NCBI RefSeq assembly: GCF_000613345.1
Contig: NZ_BAIS01000003.1
Coordinates: forward strand, 36,069-100,068
From: Prevotella disiens JCM 6334 = ATCC 29426
GTDB lineage: Bacteria > Bacteroidota > Bacteroidia > Bacteroidales > Bacteroidaceae
Length of the DNA stretch: 64,000 nt
Direction of reading: 5' to 3'
Position 1 is the first letter of the stretch; every line of letters starts with the position of its first letter. Made by a program: the position numbers and the translations under genes. The notes under the pieces are model-generated. The model did not search any database and had not been told where the DNA came from. It was given only the letters and a program-made list of their open reading frames with translations. Of the stretch, positions 47,820 to 57,364 are shown in pieces.

Positions 47820-49136
47820 ATGAGTGTTGTTTATTTTCTTTTGGGTATCATAATAGGGGGTATTCTTGTTTATTTTTGGTCAAAAAATCAGACCTCTGCT
47901 GTTTCACAGAAGCTATCTTCCGACCTCGCAGTGGCAAAAAGTCAGTTGGAAATGGCTCGAAAAAATACGGAAGAACGTGTACTTGCTGAGCAAGAATATT
48001 CTAAAAAAATGCTCGAAGAACTGCGTAAAGACATGGAAACCAATAAGAAACTCATGCAAGAAGAGATGCGCACGATGATAGCCAAGATGCTTGATGATAG
48101 TAAAACCCAATTGAACGATGCTGATAAGGAAAGGTTAGACACTTTATTGAAGCCATTGCACGAGCGCATAGAGGCTTTTAATCAAAGCGTTACAGCGGCA
48201 GCAAAGGAGGGAAGTAGCAATAAAACAGAAATCAAAACCACCTTTGCAGAAACGATTAAGTTGTTGCAAGAGGTTCAAAACCAAACCGTAAAAACGATAA
48301 GAGAGGATAACGAGCGTGCCATTAAGGCATTGAACGAACAAACAGAACGTATCGGAAACGATGCAACATCGCTCACACAAGCCTTAAAAGGTAACTCCAA
48401 GATGCAGGGCGATTGGGGAGAAATGATTTTAGAAACTACGCTTGAAAGCTGCGGACTCGTCAAAAATGAACAATTTTTCTTGCAGAAAAGTTTTCAAGAT
48501 ACTAAGGGTAATACTTTCAGACCTGATGCTGTGATTGATTTACCTGGTGGCGAACATGCTGTAATTGATGCCAAAGTGTCGCTGATAGCCTATCATTCGG
48601 CAGTGAATGCGACCGACTCTGATGAACAAAAACGTTTTTTACAAGAACATTCTAAGTCCATTCGCAAGCATGTAGATGAACTTTCGGCTAAGCATTACGA
48701 GAAAATTGTTCCTAAATGTATCGGTTATGTGCTGATGTTTGTGCCTTACGAAAGTGGCTATTCGGCTGCCATAAAAGCGGATAAAGATATTTTGCAGTAT
48801 GCTTATGCCAAAAAAGTGATTATGTTAAGCCCAAGTAATTTGTTAATGGCACTGCAATTGACCACCACCATGTGGCAAAACTATCGTGTAAACAAGAATG
48901 TTGAAGAAATAAGGAACATAGCCAACGGCTTATATGAGAAGTTTGCAACCTTTTGTGAGCAATTTATTGAAATAGGAAAGCGCATTGAAAAGTTGCAAAG
49001 TGAATACAATAAGGCTAATAATCAGTTGCAAGAAGGGAAAGGAAATATGGTTCGTAGGTTCGAACAAATGAAAGAATTAGGTTTAAATCCTAAGAAACAA
49101 ATCCCTGAACCTATGACAGAAATATTAGAAAAATAA
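47820..49136 (+). CDS. rmuC: DNA recombination protein RmuC homologue
   Basis: About 438 residues. One N-terminal membrane helix (VVYFLLGIIIGGILVYF), a long coiled coil, then the RmuC nuclease-like core: GNSKMQGDWGEMILETTLE, RPDAVIDLPGGEHAVIDAKVSL and YVLMFVPYESGYSAA. The D-x-D-x-K pattern resembles PD-(D/E)XK enzymes. It limits inversion between short repeats in E. coli. ATG 47820 is chosen over the TTG at 47793 because the helix then starts directly. Confidence 0.88.
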   Translation: MSVVYFLLGIIIGGILVYFWSKNQTSAVSQKLSSDLAVAKSQLEMARKNTEERVLAEQEYSKKMLEELRKDMETNKKLMQEEMRTMIAKMLDDSKTQLNDADKERLDTLLKPLHERIEAFNQSVTAAAKEGSSNKTEIKTTFAETIKLLQEVQNQTVKTIREDNERAIKALNEQTERIGNDATSLTQALKGNSKMQGDWGEMILETTLESCGLVKNEQFFLQKSFQDTKGNTFRPDAVIDLPGGEHAVIDAKVSLIAYHSAVNATDSDEQKRFLQEHSKSIRKHVDELSAKHYEKIVPKCIGYVLMFVPYESGYSAAIKADKDILQYAYAKKVIMLSPSNLLMALQLTTTMWQNYRVNKNVEEIRNIANGLYEKFATFCEQFIEIGKRIEKLQSEYNKANNQLQEGKGNMVRRFEQMKELGLNPKKQIPEPMTEILEK

Positions 49137-49233
49137 ATAAACAAGGAATTTTCATTACAGAAAGGCTTGTTTATTTCCCTAAAAATCAATAAGTTTGTAG
49201 GCAGAAAAAATAATCAAACAATAATAATAAACG

Positions 49234-50433
49234 ATGAGAAGATACATTACGTTAGCTTTGTTGCTGCTTACTCTCCATGTAAGCGCACAACAAAAGGACG
49301 AACAGAATGATGCTGCGTTCCGCTTTACAACCCTTAAAGCAAATCCAATTACCCCTGTAAAGAATCAATACAAGAGTGGAACTTGCTGGTGTTATGCCAC
49401 TTTGGGTTATTTTGAAAGCGAGATTTTGCGTGCGACAGGTAAGACTTACGACCTTAGCGAGATGTTTGTTGCCAACAAAAACTACCTTGATGAGGCTATT
49501 TTCCACACCCGTATGCATGGTGAAAGTCGCTTTTCTGAAGGTGGAAGTTGCGACGATGCGTTGGAAATGATTAAGGCTCATGGTGTTTGTCCAGAGAGTG
49601 TTATGGCAAAACCTGGTTCAATGGTAGGCGATACTTTGGCTAACTTTACTGAATTTTTCCCTTTATTGGAAAAATATGTGTCTATGATAGCCGATGGCGA
49701 CCACACAGAATTGAGTCCAGCATGGACAAATGGTGTGCAAAGTGTCATTGATACTTATATGGGGAAATGCCCCGAAACGTTTGTTTACGAGGGTAAAAAA
49801 TATACACCTCAATCGTTTGCTGCTACCTTAGGTTTGAATTGGGACGACTATGTTTCTGTTACAAGTTTCACACACCACCCATTTTATAAACCATTTGCCA
49901 TTGAAGCACCTTACAAATGGCGTTGGAGTTTGAGCTACAATGTTCCGATGGACGAAATGATGCAGGTGATTGACAAGGCGCTCGATGCTGGTTACACCGT
50001 TGCATGGGGTGGCGATGTCAGTGAAGACGGCTTCACTCGCAATGGCTTAGCACTGAATATTGACAACCAAAAGATGCAGAATTTGGGTGGTACAGATGCT
50101 GCTCGTTGGTTGAAACTATCTAAAAATCAGCGTGCTGAACGTATAGAAACGCTTGGCGTAAATACGCCTGAAGTAAAGGCAACGCAAGAACGCCGCCAAA
50201 AACGCTTTGACAATTGGCGCATGACCTACGACCATGTAATGCTCATTTATGGTAAAGCGAAAGACCAAACAGGTCGTGAATTCTACTTGGTTAAGAACTC
50301 TTGGGGAACCAACAACCAATATAAAGGCACATGGTATATGTCAAAGGATTACATTGCAGAGAATACAATTTACGTTTTCCTCAACAAGAATGCCATTGCA
50401 AAGGATATTGCAAAGAAAATAAAACTCCAATAA
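49234..50433 (+). CDS. Secreted C1 family cysteine aminopeptidase (PepC/bleomycin hydrolase-like)
   Basis: 399 residues with a signal peptide ending LHVSAQ. KNQYKSGTCWCYATLGYFESE holds the active Cys, DHVMLIYGKA the His and VKNSWGTNN the Asn, in bleomycin-hydrolase order. The cytoplasmic homologue is an aminopeptidase. The exported form is common in Bacteroidota and probably trims peptides in the periplasm. Confidence 0.88.
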   Translation: MRRYITLALLLLTLHVSAQQKDEQNDAAFRFTTLKANPITPVKNQYKSGTCWCYATLGYFESEILRATGKTYDLSEMFVANKNYLDEAIFHTRMHGESRFSEGGSCDDALEMIKAHGVCPESVMAKPGSMVGDTLANFTEFFPLLEKYVSMIADGDHTELSPAWTNGVQSVIDTYMGKCPETFVYEGKKYTPQSFAATLGLNWDDYVSVTSFTHHPFYKPFAIEAPYKWRWSLSYNVPMDEMMQVIDKALDAGYTVAWGGDVSEDGFTRNGLALNIDNQKMQNLGGTDAARWLKLSKNQRAERIETLGVNTPEVKATQERRQKRFDNWRMTYDHVMLIYGKAKDQTGREFYLVKNSWGTNNQYKGTWYMSKDYIAENTIYVFLNKNAIAKDIAKKIKLQ

Positions 50434-50523
50434 TGAAGTGAAATAGGTGGAAAAATAGACCAAATAGCGACTTTGTTTTGTTAAAATAATTCGTAAAAAA
50501 GTTGTAATTTTACTATTTCATGA

Positions 50524-50589
50524 CCCAAAATAGCCTCTTTTCTTGAAAAAAAGAGGCTATTTTGCGTTGCAAAACAATCGGTTTTAAAT
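50524..50589 (+). repeat. 22-bp-period array e (3 units)
   Basis: Units start at 50524, 50546 and 50568 with 7-mers TAGCCTC, GAGGCTA and CAATCGG. The first two are exact complements, so 50526-50541 and 50549-50564 also form a 16-bp hairpin. Located between convergent genes. Nothing else definite is seen in 50434-50704. Confidence 0.85.
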
Positions 50590-50704
50590 GTTAAAATAAA
50601 TAGGCTTGTAACTCGTTTGTAACCAGTTGGTTATACGAATTTGTTGTTTTGTGAAAAATTTCAACAAAAATATTGTGGAATTTTAGAACAATTGTCCTGC
50701 TTTA

Positions 50705-51445
50705 TCACTTCAAAAAACCTTGTTGTTTTAAGGCTTCCAACAATCCAACCGATATGGCTTCGTTGTCAGACTTTTTGTAACGAATATCGGTAAATATTTG
50801 TGCCAACGTTTCTGTTTTGTTGATTTCCACAAAATGCAGGTTTTCTTCCAGCGATTCTTTCTCCTTATAATATCGGTCAATGCTTTCTGGGGTATAATCG
50901 TTGTAGGTTTCTTCGTGCAAAATGCTCTCAATCGGCAATCGGTCAGACACCTTTGGCGATTCGTCAGGGTAACCCACAGTGAGCGTAGCTACTGGCATGA
51001 CCAATTTAGGTAACTTTAAAATGTCTATAATCTGCTTTGAATTGTAGATGGTTGTTCCAAGGAAACATGTGCCAAGTCCCTCTTCTTCAGCAAGATTGGT
51101 GAATGTTTGGCAATACAGCAAAGTGTCGGTAGCCGCATTTAGGAACGAAAGAAAGTTGCCGTAACCAGGGTTTCCTTTTCTGTTCTCAGCCCAAATGGTC
51201 GTACGACGGAAGTCGGCACAAAAGGTTAAAACTACTGCTGCGTTTTCAACCATAGGTTGTCCGAAGTGAGCAGGTGCTAATTTGCGTTTCATTTCTTGGT
51301 CGCGTGTTGCCACAACCGAGTATAATTGCAAGTTGCCCATCGTTGGCGTATGTTCAGCACGAGCCAACAATTCTCTTAAAAGTGTATTGGAAAGTTCTCT
51401 ATTTGAATACTTCCTGATAGTAGTTCTGTTTTCTATTGTTTTCAT
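50705..51445 (-). CDS. Nitroreductase family (NfsA-like) flavoprotein
   Basis: 246 residues. ENRTTIRKYSNRE is the FMN-binding start, AEHTPTMGNLQLYSVV follows, and the EEEGLGTCFLGT segment is conserved. Uses NAD(P)H to reduce nitro compounds or quinones. The C-terminal tail of about 60 residues, after DRYYKEKE, is longer than in minimal members. A minus-strand TAACTTTG box lies at 51465-51472. Confidence 0.85.
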   Translation of the reverse strand: MKTIENRTTIRKYSNRELSNTLLRELLARAEHTPTMGNLQLYSVVATRDQEMKRKLAPAHFGQPMVENAAVVLTFCADFRRTTIWAENRKGNPGYGNFLSFLNAATDTLLYCQTFTNLAEEEGLGTCFLGTTIYNSKQIIDILKLPKLVMPVATLTVGYPDESPKVSDRLPIESILHEETYNDYTPESIDRYYKEKESLEENLHFVEINKTETLAQIFTDIRYKKSDNEAISVGLLEALKQQGFLK

Positions 51446-51538
51446 TTTTGAAAATTTTACGCTACAAAGTTATTAAAAAGTTTTCTTTTTTGGAAAACAA
51501 TTTGTATCTTCGCAAACACATTTTTACTAAACAAGTCA

Positions 51539-54135
51539 ATGAAGGAAAGTAGAACTTACACGTTTGACGAGGCGTTTGAAGCTCTTTGCGATATTTTAAT
51601 GGCGACGAGTTGGCCGCACGAGTATGGGTAAATAAGTATGCGATGAAAGATAGTTTTGGTAAGATTTATGAAAAATCGCCAGAAGATATGCATTGGCGCA
51701 TTGCCAACGAAGTCGCTCGCATCGAAAAGAAATATAAAAATCCAATCAGTGCGCAAGAAGTGTTCGACCTTCTTGACCACTTCCGTTATATCATACCCGC
51801 AGGTAGTCCGATGACAGGTATCGGAAATAATCACCAAATCGCCTCATTATCCAATTGTTTTGTTATAGGTTTAGACGGTGATGCCGATTCTTATGGTGCT
51901 ATTTTGCGCATTGACGAAGAGCAAGTACAGTTGATGAAACGCCGTGGAGGAGTAGGGCATGACCTTAGTCATATACGTCCTAAAGGCTCGCCTGTGAACA
52001 ATTCTGCTTTGACTTCAACAGGACTTGTGCCATTTATGGAACGCTATTCTAATAGCACGCGTGAGGTTGCACAAGACGGACGCCGTGGCGCATTGATGCT
52101 TTCGGTAAGCATCAAACACCCCGATTCAGAGGCTTTTATCGATGCCAAAATGGAAGAAGGCAAGGTTACGGGTGCAAATGTGTCAGTAAAAATAACCGAT
52201 AGTTTCATGGAAGCAGCTGTAAACGATAAAGAATTTGTACAACAATTTCCTATTGATTCGGCTCACCCGACTTTCAAAAAAGAAATTTCGGCAAAGAAAC
52301 TTTGGGATAAAATAGTTCATAATGCTTGGAAAAGTGCTGAACCAGGTATTCTCTTTTGGGACACTATTACAAGAGAAAGTTTGCCAGATTGCTATGCCGA
52401 TTTAGGTTTCCGCACCATTTCTACCAACCCTTGTGGCGAAATTCCTTTGTGTCCGTATGATAGTTGCAGATTGTTGTCTATCAATCTTTATTCGTATGTG
52501 AAGCACCCATTTACAAAAGAAGCTACTTTCGACTTTGATTTGTTTAAGAAGCACGTTCAGTTGGCGCAACGAATCATGGACGATATTGTAGACCTTGAAA
52601 TGGAAAAGATAGACCTCATTATGGAAAAGGTAAAAGACGACCCACAAAATGATGAGGTGAAATTAGCTGAATACCATCTTTGGGAGAAAATAAAAGATAA
52701 AAGTGGAAAGGGACGTCGTACAGGTGTGGGCATAACTGCCGAAGGCGATATGATAGCAGCTATGGGATTACGCTATGGAACCGAAGAAGCAACAGCGTTT
52801 TCGGTAGAAGTACATAAGACATTGGCACTCTGTGCTTATCGTTCATCGGTAACAATGGCACAAGAGCGTGGCGCATTCTCTATTTTTGATGCCAAGCGTG
52901 AAGCTGAAAATCCATTCCTTTTGCGCATTAAAGAGGCTGAACCTGCATTGTATGATGACATGATAAAATACGGACGTCGCAACATTGCTTGTTTAACCAT
53001 TGCACCAACAGGAACAACATCGCTCATGACGCAAACCACATCAGGCATTGAACCAGTCTTTATGCCTGTATATACTCGCCGTAGAAAGGTAAATCCGAAC
53101 GACACAGGTGTGCATATTGATTTTGTAGATGAAGTGGGTGATTCGTTCGAAGAATACATTGTTTACCATAAAAAGTTCATCGAATGGATGAAGGTAAACG
53201 GTTTAGATACCGAAAAGAAATACACGCAAGAAGAAATAAACGAACTTGTTAAACGTTCACCTTATTATAAAGCGACTGCAAACGATGTAGATTGGTTGAT
53301 GAAAGTGAAAATGCAAGGTGCTATTCAAAAGTGGGTTGACCATTCAATCTCGGTAACGGTAAATCTTCCCAACAATGTTGATGAGGTATTGGTCAATAAA
53401 CTTTATGTTGAAGCATGGCGTTCAGGTTGTAAAGGTTGTACCATTTATCGTGATGGTTCTCGTTCTGGTGTAATGATTTCAGTATCAAAGAAAGACAAAA
53501 AAGAAGCCTTAGAGAACGAGCAAACTACCGAAAAAGACTTGACATCAGCCGAAGAAACACACGAACACATTTGTATGCCGCCGCGTGTTGTTGAAATTCG
53601 TCCACAAGTGTTAGACTGTGATGTGGTGCGTTTCCAAAATAATAAAGATAAATGGGTTGCATTTGTGGGACTTTTAGATGGTCAGCCTTATGAAATCTTT
53701 ACGGGTTTGCAAGATGACGATGAAGGCATTGTGTTGCCAAAGAGTGTTACAAAAGGTAAAATTATTAAGCAAACCAATCCAGACGGGACACATCGTTACG
53801 ATTTCCAATTTGAAAATAAACGTGGCTACAAAACTACTGTGGAAGGACTTTCAGAGAAGTTTAACCCTGAATATTGGAATTATGCTAAACTGATTTCAGG
53901 CGTATTACGTTATCGCATGCCAATAGATCACGTCATTCACCTTGTTAGTTCATTGCAATTGAAAAGTGAAAGCATCAATACCTGGAAAGTTGGTGTGGAA
54001 CGTGCATTGAAAAAATATGTAACCGATGGAACGAAAGCGTCAGGACAGACATGCCCTGTATGCGGACAAGAAACATTGGTTTACCAAGAAGGCTGTTTGA
54101 TTTGTACAAATTGTGGCGCATCACGTTGTGGATAA
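51539..54135 (+). CDS. Adenosylcobalamin-dependent (class II) ribonucleotide reductase, frameshifted near its start
   Basis: Repaired length is about 865 residues from ATG 51539 (MKESRTYTFDEAFEA), with the frame changing at about 51582-51585 (one T missing) before LRYFNGDELAARVW. SLSNCFV and STNPCGEIPL hold the redox Cys and radical Cys/Glu residues, APTGTTSLM is conserved, and CPVCGQE...CTNCGASRCG is the C-terminal Zn/reductant site. It makes dNTPs independently of oxygen but needs B12. As this is likely essential, the break is probably an error. Confidence 0.9.
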
Positions 54136-54154
54136 ATAAAAAGTTGATAAAAAT

Positions 54155-54565
54155 ATGCAGCTTGAATCCAGTTATATTTACATAAAAGGCATAAAACTTC
54201 ATGCCTTTATCGGTGTGAGCGAGTTAGAACGTAAGGTTGGCAATGATTATGTTGTCAATCTTCGTTTGCGCTATAACATTGAAAAGGCTATGCTTTCAGA
54301 CGATGTGGCGGACACTTTGAATTATGCTGAAGTGTACGAAGTTTTTAAAAAAGTAATGCTTACACCGGTAAAACTTTTAGAACATGCAGCGCATAATATT
54401 GAAGTAGAATTAGGAAAACAATTCCCCCAAATCGAAGAAATACATTTGCAGCTAACCAAATTAAATCCACCTATGGGTGCAGATTGTTATGGTGCAGGTG
54501 TAGAATTACATGTAATTAACGAAAAATCACACCCTAACTTTAGGTTTTCGAACGAAAATGCTTAA
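54155..54565 (+). CDS. folB: Dihydroneopterin aldolase FolB
   Basis: 136 residues. YIYIKGIKLHAFIGVSELERKVG is the N-terminal FolB motif, and the end HLQLTKLNPPMG is the conserved substrate loop. Converts dihydroneopterin to the FolK substrate. It sits 19 bp after the ribonucleotide reductase and may be cotranscribed. It carries the amidase promoter in its last codons. Confidence 0.9.
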   Translation: MQLESSYIYIKGIKLHAFIGVSELERKVGNDYVVNLRLRYNIEKAMLSDDVADTLNYAEVYEVFKKVMLTPVKLLEHAAHNIEVELGKQFPQIEEIHLQLTKLNPPMGADCYGAGVELHVINEKSHPNFRFSNENA

Positions 54566-54570
54566 CTTTG
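54563..54570 (+). promoter_or_regulatory. -7 box of the amidase gene
   Basis: TAACTTTG spans the folB stop. Transcription would start near 54577, supporting ATG 54588 rather than ATG 54558 for the amidase. Confidence 0.5.
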
Positions 54571-54587
54571 CGTGTGATAACAAGATT

Positions 54588-55874
54588 ATGAGTAGGAGAA
54601 TTTCTATAGTTCTTATATTGTTTTGCCTTTTTACACTTACTTCGGTGAGTGCAAAAGATATTTTTACGCTCGTTATTGATGCAGGACATGGAGGAAAAGA
54701 TGCGGGCGCATTAGGGGCTTTTTCAAAAGAAAAAGACATCAATTTGAATGTTGCACTTGCTTTCGGAAAATATGTTGAACAGAATTTAAGTGACGTAAAA
54801 GTCGTTTATACGCGTACTACTGATATTTTTATTCCATTAAACAGAAGAGCGCAAATTGCCAATAAGGCAAAAGCAAACTTATTTATTTCGATTCATACGA
54901 ACTCTGTTCCACCAACGAAAACCCCACCACAAGGTTTCCAAGTTTACACTTTGGGTATGCACCGTGCCAAGGATAATCTTGATGTAGCGATGCGTGAAAA
55001 TAGCGTAATCTCATTAGAAAAAGGCTATGAACGTACATACGAAGGGTTCGACCCTAAGTCATCGGAAAGCTATATCATGTTTGAAATCATGCAATCGGCA
55101 AACATGGAGAAGAGCGTAGAGTTGGCTCGACTTATTCAGTCGTACGTTTGTAAAAAGGCAAATCGCAGCGATAAAGGAGTGCATCAAGCAGGTTTCCTTG
55201 TATTGCGCGAAACATCTATGCCAAGTTGTTTGATAGAATTAGGCTTCATTACGCACCAAGAAGAAGAACGATTTCTTAATTCGGCAGAGGGAATAGACCT
55301 CATGGCACGAGGCATATACGAGGCTTTTGTGGAATATAAAAATAGGTATCATGGTCAAATCCAAATACCATACCGCCCTCAAAACGATAATAAATTGTCA
55401 GTTGTCAATGTTTTACCAAACATTGCTGGGGTTAAAAATAAAGTCGTTGAGAAACCCGTTAAAGCCAAAGATATAAAGGTAAAACCGCAAACGCAAGTGC
55501 AATCGCCAAAAAAGCAACCTACAAAAACGGTTACAAAGAAGCCCGTTGTGGTTGAGAAGGAAATTGTTAAGAAAAAAATAGTAGACTCCAAGAAAGAATC
55601 TCTCATATTTAAGGTTCAGGTGTTTGCTATCAATCATCAATTAACTTCAGGTAGTTCGCAATTTAAAGGTCATACGGATATAACTTATTTCGTAGAAGGT
55701 CGTTGGTATAAATACACTATCGGGAATAGTACAGATTACAATGAAATAAATCGTTTGTTGAAGAAAGTAAAAGCCGATTTCCCAGAAGCATTCATCGTTG
55801 CATTTAAGAATGGAAAGCGCATTGATACAAGCGAAGCCATTAAAGAATTTTTACAAAACAAAAAGAAAAAGTAA
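54588..55874 (+). CDS. N-acetylmuramoyl-L-alanine amidase (Amidase_3, AmiC-like)
   Basis: About 428 residues from ATG 54588, which gives a clean signal peptide ending TSVSA. VIDAGHGGKDAGA and KANLFISIHTNS provide the zinc His residues and SCLIELGFITHQEEE the catalytic Glu. A Lys/Pro/Val-rich linker (about residues 285-340) precedes a C-terminal domain (VQVFAINHQL...FPEAFIVAFKNGK) that looks SPOR-like, so septal targeting is likely. It cleaves stem peptides from glycan strands during division. Confidence 0.88.
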   Translation: MSRRISIVLILFCLFTLTSVSAKDIFTLVIDAGHGGKDAGALGAFSKEKDINLNVALAFGKYVEQNLSDVKVVYTRTTDIFIPLNRRAQIANKAKANLFISIHTNSVPPTKTPPQGFQVYTLGMHRAKDNLDVAMRENSVISLEKGYERTYEGFDPKSSESYIMFEIMQSANMEKSVELARLIQSYVCKKANRSDKGVHQAGFLVLRETSMPSCLIELGFITHQEEERFLNSAEGIDLMARGIYEAFVEYKNRYHGQIQIPYRPQNDNKLSVVNVLPNIAGVKNKVVEKPVKAKDIKVKPQTQVQSPKKQPTKTVTKKPVVVEKEIVKKKIVDSKKESLIFKVQVFAINHQLTSGSSQFKGHTDITYFVEGRWYKYTIGNSTDYNEINRLLKKVKADFPEAFIVAFKNGKRIDTSEAIKEFLQNKKKK

Positions 55875-55883
55875 ATAGATAGT

Positions 55884-56864
55884 ATGAAGAAGTCTATAAC
55901 CCCTGAAATAAAAATAGCATTGGTTGCCATTTTAGGAATCATTATCCTATTTTTTGGAATGAAATTTTTGAAAGGAATCAACCTTTTCTCTTCTGATATG
56001 CATTATACCATGCAGTTTGATAAGGTTGATGGACTCACACCAACCACTCCTATTTATTCTAATGGATTTAAAGTTGGGTCTGTAAAAGATATTGTTTACA
56101 ATTACGATGACCCTTCGAAAGCAATTAAAGTTGATGTGAATATTGACAAGAATATGCAAATTCCTGTTGGCTCAACGGCTGAAATTGTAAGCGACTTTAT
56201 TGGTAACGTGAAAATAAATCTGATATTAGGTGCTGGAAATAAGTATCTTGCAGAAGGTGATGTAATTACAGGTGGTGTGAGTGGAGGCGTATTTGGAAAT
56301 GTCAAAGAGATGGTTCCAGACATTCATCGCTTGATTCCAAAGATGGATAGTATCCTTACAAGTGTCAATGCAATCGTGTCTGACCCAGCTATGAAGCATA
56401 CTTTGCACAATGCGGATAAGATTAGCACCGATTTAACAACTTCGAGCCAGCAGTTAAACTTATTGTTGACGCAGCTCAATGGCACTCTTCCTACAATGAC
56501 TACAAAGGCTAACGGATTATTGACCAATGCAAATCTTATGATACTTGATGCTAAAGCGGGAGTTGCTGATGCAAGAAATACAATGAAAGGAGCTAATGTT
56601 TTTGTGAATAATCTGAATACTAAGGTAAACGAATTAGACGTGAAAACAACTATTGCCAAGCTAAATGCAGCGTTGGATAATGTAAATCAATTGACAGCAG
56701 CATTAAATAGCAAAAAAGGTTCTTTGGGTCTTTTAGTGAACGACCCTGCACTTTATAATAATCTCAATAGCACGTTGCGCAACGTTGATAGTTTGGTTGT
56801 GAACCTAAAAGCACACCCAAAACGTTACGTTCACTTCTCTATTTTCGGGAGAAAAGATAAGTAA
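55884..56864 (+). CDS. MlaD/MCE family protein
   Basis: 326 residues. One N-terminal membrane helix (IALVAILGIIILFFGMKFL) is followed by the MCE domain (VDGLTPTTPIYSNGFKVGSV) and a helical C-terminal part (SQQLNLLLTQLNGTLPT, AALDNVNQLTAALNSKKGS) that likely forms a tube. MCE proteins bind phospholipid for transport between membranes. The permease and ATPase partners are not here. Ten bp after the amidase, so the same operon. Confidence 0.88.
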   Translation: MKKSITPEIKIALVAILGIIILFFGMKFLKGINLFSSDMHYTMQFDKVDGLTPTTPIYSNGFKVGSVKDIVYNYDDPSKAIKVDVNIDKNMQIPVGSTAEIVSDFIGNVKINLILGAGNKYLAEGDVITGGVSGGVFGNVKEMVPDIHRLIPKMDSILTSVNAIVSDPAMKHTLHNADKISTDLTTSSQQLNLLLTQLNGTLPTMTTKANGLLTNANLMILDAKAGVADARNTMKGANVFVNNLNTKVNELDVKTTIAKLNAALDNVNQLTAALNSKKGSLGLLVNDPALYNNLNSTLRNVDSLVVNLKAHPKRYVHFSIFGRKDK

Positions 56865-56920
56865 AAGAATATCTAAAGCAGCAATTAGCTCATATAAAAT
56901 AGTTGATTATTGCTTGAAAC

Positions 56921-56972
56921 AATAGAAATGACGAATTGATGGAAACTATTTATTTCGTCATTTCTATTTTTT
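56921..56972 (+). terminator. Rho-independent terminator of the amidase-mlaD operon
   Basis: A perfect 15-bp stem (56921-56935 with 56954-56968), loop 18 nt, followed by TTTT. Confidence 0.85.
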
Positions 56973-57364
56973 ATTGGTAAAATGCTGCAAAATCTTAGTT
57001 ATTTAAATTGAGTCTAAATATTATAATTAAAGTTCCACACTTTAAAAGGAATGGCTAAATAGTTTGAAAATCAATCTTTTAGCAATGTTTTTTTATGTTT
57101 CATGTTTTACGACGTATCTTTGATAAATCATTTATAAAGCATTGATTCTTAAATTGTTAGATATACGCAAAAGATACCTAAGTAGGATAAAATCTTAAAG
57201 CTGTTATAAGCCTCGTAATTATAGGGTTTTAGCGTTTGGCTATCCTAATTTAGTAAATCAAATAATTCTTTCTTTGCTAATTTTTTAGTATCTTTGCATT
57301 AACCTTTTATAAAGGACACGAATTGATTTTACGGAGAAAGATTTTTTAGATATATTTTATAAGC
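56973..57364 (+). promoter_or_regulatory. AT-rich dnaA upstream region
   Basis: 392 bp with no gene. TATCTTTG boxes at 57114-57121 and 57289-57296; the second probably drives dnaA. I looked for DnaA boxes (TTATCCACA) on both strands and saw none, so this is not evidently oriC. Confidence 0.5.

Noticed and set aside
56973..57364. oriC next to dnaA
   Set aside because: No DnaA-box consensus was seen on either strand; AT richness alone is not enough.
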